Origin: Hippasteria phrygiana
Taxonomy: Eukaryota > Echinodermata > Asteroidea > Valvatida > Goniasteridae
DNA: 64,000 nucleotides
Reading direction: 5' to 3'
NCBI GenBank assembly: GCA_037893225.1
Contig: JAZGUH010000323.1
Location: forward strand, 2,294,001-2,358,000
Shown: positions 56,601 to 64,000 of the stretch, one piece after another
Numbering within the stretch: the first letter of the stretch is position 1
Layout of the letters: each line of letters starts with the position of its first letter
Notes under the pieces: generated by a model
What the model was told of the DNA's origin: nothing
The model's input: only the letters and a program-made list of their open reading frames with translations
The model's database searches: none
Made by a program: the position numbers and the translations under genes

Positions 56601-59600
56601 CCTTATACCATCTGTGTGCATATTACCTTTTATTTATTGCTCCATGCCTGTCAAATTCCCTAGGGTATGGACTTGCTTTACTCATTCATAATTGCATGAA
56701 ATATCAACCAAATGCAGTAATTTTGACATGTATGGATAGCTTAGATCTGGCGCTACATGTTGCAATCATCGGCGGCTTCTTAGAGTTAAAACGTGTGGAG
56801 AAAATTCAAACCTCGCAATGTTTATTTTCTTTGCTTATACCATCTGTGTGCATATTACCTTTTATTTATTGCTCCATGCCTGTCAAATTCCCTTGGGTAT
56901 GGACTCGCTTTACTCATTCATAATTGCATGAAATATCAACCAAATGCAGTAATTTTGACATGTATGGATAGCGTAGATCTGGCGCTACATGTTGCAATCA
57001 TCGGCGGCTTCCTAGAGTTAAAACTTGTGGAGAAAATTCAAACCTCGCAATGTTTATTTTCTTTCCGGCCAACATCTGTGTGCATATTACCTTCTATTTA
57101 TTGCTCCTTGCCTGTCAAATTCCCTGGGGTATGGACTTGCTTTACTCATTCATAATTGCATGAAATATCAACCAAATGCAGTAATTTTGACATGTATGGA
57201 TAGCGTAGATCTGGCGCTACATGTTGCAATCATCGGCGGCTTCTTAGAGTTAAAACGTGTGGAGAAAATTCAAACCTCGCAATGTTTATTTTCTTTGCTT
57301 ATACCATCTGTGTGCATATTACCTTTTATTTATTGCTCCATGCCTGTCAAATTCCCTGGGGTATGGACTTGCTTTATTCATTCATAATTGCATGAAATAT
57401 CAACCAAATGCAGTAATTTTGACATGTATGTATAGCTTAGATCTGGCGCTACATGTTGCAATCATCGGCGGCTTCCTAGAGTTAAAACTTGTGGAGAAAA
57501 TTCAAACCTCGCAATGTTTATTTTCTTTCCGGTCAACATCTGTGTACATATTACCGTCTATTTATTGCTCCATGCATGTCAAATTCCCTTGGGTATGGAC
57601 TCGCTTTACTCATTCATAATTGCATGAAATATCAACCAAATGCAGTAATTTTGACATGTATGGATAGCGTAGATCTGGCGCTACATGTTGCAATCATCGG
57701 CGGCTTCTTAGAGTTAAAACTTGTGGAGAAAATTCAAACCTCGCCATGTTTATTTTCTTTCCGGCCAACATCTGTGTACATATTACCGTCTATTTATTGC
57801 TCCATGCATGTCAAATTCCCTGGGGTATGGACTTGCTTTACTCATTCATAATTGCATGAAATATCAACCAAATGCAGTAATTTTGACATGTATGTATAGC
57901 TTAGATCTGGCGCTACATGTTGCAATCATCGGCGGCTTCCTAGAGTTAAAACTTGTGGAGAAAATTCAAACCTCGCAATGTTTATTTTCTTTCCGGCCAA
58001 CATCTGTGTACATATTACCTTCTATTTATTGCTCCATGCATGTCAAATTCCCTGGGGTATGGACTTGCTTTATTCATTCATAATTGCATGAAATATCAAC
58101 CAAATGCAGTAATTTTGACATGTATGGATAGCTTAGATCTGGCGCTACATGTTGCAATCATCGGCGGCTTCTTAGAGTTCAAACTTGTGGAGAAAATTCA
58201 AACCTCGCCATGTTTATTTTCTTTCCGGCCAACATCTGTGTACATATTACCTTCTATTTATTGCTCCATGCATGTCAAATTCCCTGGGGTATGGACTTGC
58301 TTTATTCATTCATAATTGCATGAAATATCAACCAAATGCAGTAATTTTGACATGTATGGATAGCTTAGATCTGGCGCTACATGTTGCAATCATCGGCGGC
58401 TTCTTAGAGTTCAAACTTGTGGAGAAAATTCAAACCTCGCAATGTTTATTTTCTTTCCGGCCAACATCTGTGTGCATATTACCTTCTATTTATTGCTCCA
58501 TGCCTGTCAAATTCCCTGGGGTATGACTTGCTTTATTCATTCATAATTGCATGAAATATCAACCAAATGCAGTAATTTTGACATGTATGGATAGCTTAGA
58601 TCTGGCGCTACATGTTGCAATCATCGGCGGCCTCTTAGAGTTAACACTTGTGGAGAAAATTCAAACCTCGCAATGTTTATTTTCTTTCCTTATACCATCT
58701 GTGTGCATATTACCTTTTATTTATTGCTCCATGCCTGTCAAATTCCCTAGGGTATGGACTTGCTTTACTCATTCATAATTGCATGAAATATCAACCAAAT
58801 GCAGTAATTTTGACATGTATGGATAGCTTAGATCTGGCGCTACATGTTGCAATCATCGGCGGCTTCTTAGAGTTAAAACGTGTGGAGAAAATTCAAACCT
58901 CGCAATGTTTATTTTCTTTGCTTATACCATCTGTGTGCATATTACCTTTTATTTATTGCTCCATGCCTGTCAAATTCCCTTGGGTATGGACTCGCTTTAC
59001 TCATTCATAATTGCATGAAATATCAACCAAATGCAGTAATTTTGACATGTATGGATAGCGTAGATCTGGCGCTACATGTTGCAATCATCGGCGGCTTCTT
59101 AGAGTTAAAACTTGTGGAGAAAATTCAAACCTCGCCATGTTTATTTTCTTTCCGGCCAACATCTGTGTACATATTACCGTCTATTTATTGCTCCATGCAT
59201 GTCAAATTCCCTGGGGTATGGACTTGCTTTACTCATTCATAATTGCATGAAATATCAACCAAATGCAGTAATTTTGACATGTATGTATAGCTTAGATCTG
59301 GCGCTACATGTTGCAATCATCGGCGGCTTCCTAGAGTTAAAACTTGTGGAGAAAATTCAAACCTCGCAATGTTTATTTTCTTTCCGGCCAACATCTGTGT
59401 ACATATTACCTTCTATTTATTGCTCCATGCATGTCAAATTCCCTGGGGTATGGACTTGCTTTATTCATTCATAATTGCATGAAATATCAACCAAATGCAG
59501 TAATTTTGACATGTATGGATAGCTTAGATCTGGCGCTACATGTTGCAATCATCGGCGGCTTCTTAGAGTTCAAACTTGTGGAGAAAATTCAAACCTCGCC

Positions 59601-61960
59601 ATGTTTATTTTCTTTCCGGCCAACATCTGTGTACATATTACCTTCTATTTATTGCTCCATGCATGTCAAATTCCCTGGGGTATGGACTTGCTTTATTCAT
59701 TCATAATTGCATGAAATATCAACCAAATGCAGTAATTTTGACATGTATGGATAGCTTAGATCTGGCGCTACATGTTGCAATCATCGGCGGCTTCTTAGAG
59801 TTCAAACTTGTGGAGAAAATTCAAACCTCGCAATGTTTATTTTCTTTCCGGCCAACATCTGTGTGCATATTACCTTCTATTTATTGCTCCATGCCTGTCA
59901 AATTCCCTGGGGTATGACTTGCTTTATTCATTCATAATTGCATGAAATATCAACCAAATGCAGTAATTTTGACATGTATGGATAGCTTAGATCTGGCGCT
60001 ACATGTTGCAATCATCGGCGGCCTCTTAGAGTTAACACTTGTGGAGAAAATTCAAACCTCGCAATGTTTATTTTCTTTCCTTATACCATCTGTGTGCATA
60101 TTACCTTTTATTTATTGCTCCATGCCTGTCAAATTCCCTAGGGTATGGACTTGCTTTACTCATTCATAATTGCATGAAATATCAACCAAATGCAGTAATT
60201 TTGACAGGTATGGATAGCTTAGATCTGGCGCTACATGTTGCAATCATCGGCGGCTTCTTAGAGTTAAAACGTGTGGAGAAAATTCAAACCTCGCAATGTT
60301 TATTTTCTTTGCTTATACCATCTGTGTGCATATTACCTTTTATTTATTGCTCCATGCCTGTCAAATTCCCTGGGGTATGGACTTGCTTTATTCATTCATA
60401 ATTGCATGAAATATCAACCAAATGCAGTAATTTTGACATGTATGTATAGCTTAGATCTGGCGCTACATGTTGCAATCATCGGCGGCTTCTTAGAGTTCAA
60501 ACTTGTGGAGAAAATTCAAACCTCGCCATGTTTATTTTCTTTCCGGCCAACATCTGTGTACATATTACCTTCTATTTATTGCTCCATGCATGTCAAATTC
60601 CCTGGGGTATGGACTTGCTTTATTCATTCATAATTGCATGAAATATCAACCAAATGCAGTAATTTTGACATGTATGGATAGCTTAGATCTGGCGCTACAT
60701 GTTGCAATCATCGGCGGCTTCTTAGAGTTCAAACTTGTGGAGAAAATTCAAACCTCGCAATGTTTATTTTCTTTCCGGCCAACATCTGTGTGCATATTAC
60801 CTTCTATTTATTGCTCCATGCCTGTCAAATTCCCTGGGGTATGACTTGCTTTATTCATTCATAATTGCATGAAATATCAACCAAATGCAGTAATTTTGAC
60901 ATGTATGGATAGCTTAGATCTGGCGCTACATGTTGCAATCATCGGCGGCCTCTTAGAGTTAACACTTGTGGAGAAAATTCAAACCTCGCAATGTTTATTT
61001 TCTTTCCTTATACCATCTGTGTGCATATTACCTTTTATTTATTGCTCCATGCCTGTCAAATTCCCTAGGGTATGGACTTGCTTTACTCATTCATAATTGC
61101 ATGAAATATCAACCAAATGCAGTAATTTTGACATGTATGGATAGCTTAGATCTGGCGCTACATGTTGCAATCATCGGCGGCTTCTTAGAGTTAAAACGTG
61201 TGGAGAAAATTCAAACCTCGCAATGTTTATTTTCTTTGCTTATACCATCTGTGTGCATATTACCTTTTATTTATTGCTCCATGCCTGTCAAATTCCCTTG
61301 GGTATGGACTCGCTTTACTCATTCATAATTGCATGAAATATCAACCAAATGCAGTAATTTTGACATGTATGGATAGCGTAGATCTGGCGCTACATGTTGC
61401 AATCATCGGCGGCTTCTTAGAGTTAAAACTTGTGGAGAAAATTCAAACCTCGCCATGTTTATTTTCTTTCCGGCCAACATCTGTGTACATATTACCGTCT
61501 ATTTATTGCTCCATGCATGTCAAATTCCCTGGGGTATGGACTTGCTTTACTCATTCATAATTGCATGAAATATCAACCAAATGCAGTAATTTTGACATGT
61601 ATGTATAGCTTAGATCTGGCGCTACATGTTGCAATCATCGGCGGCTTCCTAGAGTTAAAACTTGTGGAGAAAATTCAAACCTCGCAATGTTTATTTTCTT
61701 TCCGGCCAACATCTGTGTACATATTACCTTCTATTTATTGCTCCATGCATGTCAAATTCCCTGGGGTATGGACTTGCTTTATTCATTCATAATTGCATGA
61801 AATATCAACCAAATGCAGTAATTTTGACATGTATGGATAGCTTAGATCTGGCGCTACATGTTGCAATCATCGGCGGCTTCTTAGAGTTCAAACTTGTGGA
61901 GAAAATTCAAACCTCGCCATGTTTATTTTCTTTCCGGCCAACATCTGTGTACATATTACC
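49370..61960 (+). repeat. 6,260-bp tandem segmental duplication (27 monomers, two copies)
   Basis: Everything from about 49370 to 55700 recurs at about 55630 to 61960, offset 6,260 bp (27 monomers, four of them 231 bp). The copies abut, and breakpoint ambiguity covers about 55630-55700. Outside that run the units differ at 49369 against 55629 (A/C at monomer site 97) and at 55701 against 61961 (G/T at site 169). Comparing monomer by monomer at translated level, I found two differences inside: G to A at 55835 (partner 49575) and T to G at 60207 (partner 53947). This is the longest and cleanest duplication in the window. Confidence 0.88.
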
Positions 61961-63394
61961 TTCTATTTATTGCTCCATGCATGTCAAATTCCCTGGGGTA
62001 TGGACTTGCTTTATTCATTCATAATTGCATGAAATATCAACCAAATGCAGTAATTTTGACATGTATGGATAGCTTAGATCTGGCGCTACATGTTGCAATC
62101 ATCGGCGGCTTCTTAGAGTTCAAACTTGTGGAGAAAATTCAAACCTCGCAATGTTTATTTTCTTTCCGGCCAACATCTGTGTGCATATTACCTTCTATTT
62201 ATTGCTCCATGCCTGTCAAATTCCCTGGGGTATGACTTGCTTTATTCATTCATAATTGCATGAAATATCAACCAAATGCAGTAATTTTGACATGTATGGA
62301 TAGCTTAGATCTGGCGCTACATGTTGCAATCATCGGCGGCCTCTTAGAGTTAACACTTGTGGAGAAAATTCAAACCTCGCAATGTTTATTTTCTTTCCTT
62401 ATACCATCTGTGTGCATATTACTTTTTATTTATTGCTCCATGCCTGTCAAATTCCCTAGGGTATGGACTTGCTTTACTCATTCATAATTGCATGAAATAT
62501 CAACCAAATGCAGTAATTTTGACATGTATGGATAGCTTAGATCTGGCGCTACATGTTGCAATCATCGGCGGCTTCTTAGAGTTAAAACGTGTGGAGAAAA
62601 TTCAAACCTCGCAATGTTTATTTTCTTTGCTTATACCATCTGTGTGCATATTACCTTTTATTTATTGCTCCATGCCTGTCAAATTCCCTGGGGTATGGAC
62701 TTGCTTTATTCATTCATAATTGCATGAAATATCAACCAAATGCAGTAATTTTGACATGTATGTATAGCTTAGATCTGGCGCTACATGTTGCAATCATCGG
62801 CGGCTTCCTAGAGTTAAAACTTGTGGAGAAAATTCAAACCTCGCAATGTTTATTTTCTTTCCGGCCAACATCTGTGTGCATATTACCTTCTATTTATTGC
62901 TCCATGCCTGTCAAATTCCCTGGGGTATGGAATTGCTTTACTCATTCATAATTGCATGAAATATCAACCAAATGCAGTAATTTTGACATGTATGGATAGC
63001 GTAGATCTGGCGCTACATGTTGCAATCATCGGCGGCTTCTTAGAGTTAAAACTTGTGGAGAAAATTCAAACCTCGCCATGTTTATTTTCTTTCCGGCCAA
63101 CATCTGTGTACATATTACCTTCTATTTATTGCTCCATGCATGTCAAATTCCCTGGGGTATGGACTTGCTTTATTCATTCATAATTGCATGAAATATCAAC
63201 CAAATGCAGTAATTTTGACATGTATGGATAGCTTAGATCTGGCGCTACATGTTGCAATCATCGGCGGCTTCTTAGAGTTCAAACTTGTGGAGAAAATTCA
63301 AACCTCGCAATGTTTATTTTCTTTCCGGCCAACATCTGTGTGCATATTACCTTCTATTTATTGCTCCATGCCTGTCAAATTCCCTGGGGTATGA
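50179..63394 (+). repeat. Right cluster of 231-bp monomers (ten)
   Basis: Ten 1-bp-deleted monomers have TGA ends at 50179, 52266, 53657, 54584, 56439, 58526, 59917, 60844, 62235 and 63394. Spacings in monomers are 9, 6, 4, 8, 9, 6, 4, 6 and 5. The repeated 9-6-4 order reflects the 6,260-bp tandem duplication in this region. All but the last carry TTATTC and are followed by an AACCAAATGCA monomer. The one at 63394 carries TTACTC and is followed by the AATCAAATACA variant. Confidence 0.93.
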
Positions 63395-63414
63395 CTTGCT
63401 TTACTCATTCATAA

Positions 63415-63599
63415 TTGCATGAAATATCAATCAAATACAGTAATTTTGACATGTATGTATAGCTTAGATCTGACGCTACATGTTGCAATCATCGGCGGCT
63501 TCCTAGAGTTAAAACTTGTGGAGAAAATTCAAACCTCGCAATGTTTATTTTCTTTCCGGCCACCATCTGTGTGCATATTACCTTTTATTTATTGCTCCA
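63415..63599 (+). repeat. Terminal truncated monomer (185 bp)
   Basis: The last monomer matches the consensus from position 1 to position 185 (TTGCTCCA) and then stops. It carries GATCTGACGC in place of GATCTGGCGC, a variant otherwise seen only near 25200. The preceding monomers also match those before 25200 (about 24320-25250 against 62589-63519), so the array end is a copy of an interior block and not a degenerate edge. Confidence 0.93.
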
Positions 63600-63606
63600 C
63601 CCATTT
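63593..63606. other. Satellite / retrotransposon junction
   Basis: Satellite identity holds through TTGCTCCA ending at 63599. The consensus continues TGCC, whereas this sequence continues CCCATTTATGG, which belongs to the pol fragment. There is no filler sequence, no poly-A and no visible target-site duplication. The reading frame of pol happens to stay open back across the junction into the satellite, but that upstream translation is satellite sequence with no pol resemblance. Confidence 0.85.
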
Positions 63607-64000
63607 ATGGCCACCCTCAAATCAGGCGAAACAAATCCTTTGAAGAAGGATAGTCCTCTACATAAATTAAGCCCGTTCATAGATGAAGATGGGATCATCC
63701 GGGTTGGAGGCAGACTTCGACATATAACCCTTGCATCAGTACGATCCGGAGGAAAGTGGATCATCGGAGCGCACAACCTTGTCCGCAGTGTAATAAATAA
63801 TTGCACCGTATGCCGCAAACTGCGAGGAAAACTGCTCACTCAGGTTATGGCAGACCTACCTGAGGACAGACTGCAAGCGACACCGCCATTCACGAATGTT
63901 GGAATGGACGTGTTTGGCCCATGGACTGTCATCACAAGGAAGACTCGAGGTGGCTCACCCGAATCCAAAAGATGGGCGGTGCTATTCACCTGTTTTTGTA
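63600..64000 (+). mobile_element. BEL/Pao LTR retrotransposon fragment, truncated at its 5' side by the satellite
   Basis: Sequence with no similarity to the monomer begins at 63600 and reads as BEL/Pao pol: the conserved segment before the integrase zinc finger, the zinc-finger cysteines and the start of the integrase core. No LTR, primer-binding site, gag, protease or reverse transcriptase is present, because the element is cut off at the satellite on the left and the window ends on the right. BEL/Pao elements are known from animals only. The 5' cut falls inside pol, so either this is a degraded fragment beside which the satellite lies, or the array and element were joined by a rearrangement. 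Confidence 0.92.
63601..64000 (+). pseudogene. pol: BEL/Pao pol fragment: integrase N-terminal region and start of catalytic core, internally deleted
   Basis: One frame from 63601 stays open for 133 codons to the window edge and has no start of its own. Residues 23-39 (LSPFIDEDG then IRVGGRL) are the motif that precedes the integrase in BEL/Pao pol. Residues 53-56 (WIIG), the CxxC pair at Cys68 and Cys71 (63802 and 63811), and the following RKLRGK are the second half of the H2C2 zinc-binding domain. Residues 100-107 (VGMDVFGP) contain Asp103 (63907-63909), expected to be the first catalytic acidic residue of the integrase. In the family, roughly 35-40 residues carrying the zinc-binding histidines normally lie between the GGRL motif and the WIIG segment. 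Here RLRH (residues 38-41) passes straight into ITLASVRS, so that part is missing in frame. The protein would probably lack a working zinc finger. Coding beyond 64000 cannot be seen. Confidence 0.88.

Larger units (their letters stand above)
1..63599 (+). repeat. 232-bp satellite DNA array, about 274 monomers, head to tail
   Basis: The same 232-bp sequence repeats without interruption from the window edge to 63599, always in the same orientation. Monomer starts (TTGCATGAAA) step by 232 from 99 to 63415, except for a 231-bp step where a monomer carries a 1-bp deletion. The interval 99-63414 is 63,316 bp, which equals 253 x 232 plus 20 x 231. Monomers differ mainly by substitutions at a limited set of sites. 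GC is about 38% in a representative unit. Nothing suggests protein coding: 232 is 1 mod 3, so any frame drifts from unit to unit and meets a stop within about 1.6 units. Known behaviour of satellites makes a heterochromatic, pericentromeric or subtelomeric location plausible, but the sequence does not show which. I do not recognise the monomer as a named satellite family. The array continues beyond the left edge. Confidence 0.98.

Noticed and set aside
1..63599. CRISPR array
   Set aside because: Repeats are 232 bp and directly adjacent with no unique spacers, and the flanking sequence is an animal retrotransposon.
1..63599. Hammerhead ribozyme in the satellite monomer
   Set aside because: Some animal satellites carry one, but the core CTGANGA was not found on either strand of the monomer, although GAAA is present.
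1..63599. CENP-B box
   Set aside because: No match to the TTCG...CGGG core pattern; the TTCGC in GGATTCGC variants lacks the second half.
1..63599. Bacterial or phage origin, with promoters and ribosome-binding sites before each frame
   Set aside because: No consistent Shine-Dalgarno element precedes the frames, the GGAG in GTGGAG follows the start, and the array is flanked by a metazoan-type retrotransposon.
1..63599. Helitron-type element with internal tandem repeats
   Set aside because: Bivalve Helitrons can carry tandem repeats, but no Helitron ends or Rep/helicase coding were visible, and the array is far longer than such cores.
103..63643. About 270 overlapping plus-strand frames of 75-120 codons
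   Set aside because: They follow the satellite period, drift through the three frames because 232 is 1 mod 3, mostly start at TTG or GTG, and vary at codon positions without respect to frame. They are a by-product of the repeat.
63585..63839. Minus-strand frame of 84 codons across the junction
   Set aside because: It lies antisense to the recognisable BEL/Pao pol frame and half overlaps satellite; it has no recognisable domain.

Overview
This window is almost entirely one satellite DNA array from a eukaryotic, almost certainly animal, genome. Positions 1-63599 are an uninterrupted head-to-tail array of a 232-bp monomer at roughly 38% GC. From the first monomer boundary (99) to the last (63414) there are 273 complete monomers: 253 of 232 bp and 20 of 231 bp, and the arithmetic closes exactly. 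Partial monomers sit at both ends (1-98 and 63415-63599). The only length change seen anywhere is one recurrent 1-bp deletion. There are no inversions, no inserted elements and no genuine gene in the array. The ladder of about 120-codon open frames arises because each monomer has only one in-frame stop and 232 is not a multiple of 3.

The array is organised at several scales. Point variants at about 20 monomer sites combine into many monomer types, and runs of types recur as higher-order blocks. The blocks have different lengths in different places: 7-mers at 19.7-24.6 kb and 34.9-38.5 kb, 11-mers at 26.8-32.0 kb and 37.7-42.8 kb, 12-mers at 7.4-11.9 kb and 43.5-49.1 kb, and a 27-mer (6,260 bp) duplicated in tandem at 49.4-62.0 kb. 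Longer-range copies also exist, such as 16.84-21.17 kb against 46.30-50.63 kb. This is what repeated, recent unequal exchange or segmental amplification would leave. No single higher-order period covers the whole array.

At 63599/63600 the satellite stops abruptly in mid-monomer. The last 401 bp are a fragment of the pol gene of a BEL/Pao LTR retrotransposon, covering the region before and into the integrase. It reads in one open frame to the window edge but has an apparent in-frame internal deletion that removes the histidine half of the integrase zinc-binding domain. BEL/Pao elements are known only from animals, and this pol subtype is one I associate with aquatic invertebrates and fish. I cannot name the species.

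There are no cellular genes, tRNA or rRNA genes, CRISPR arrays or bacterial-type signals. Block boundaries were found by comparing monomer variant patterns by eye, mostly at translated level. They are good to within a monomer or less but were not computed, and silent differences inside blocks may have been missed.
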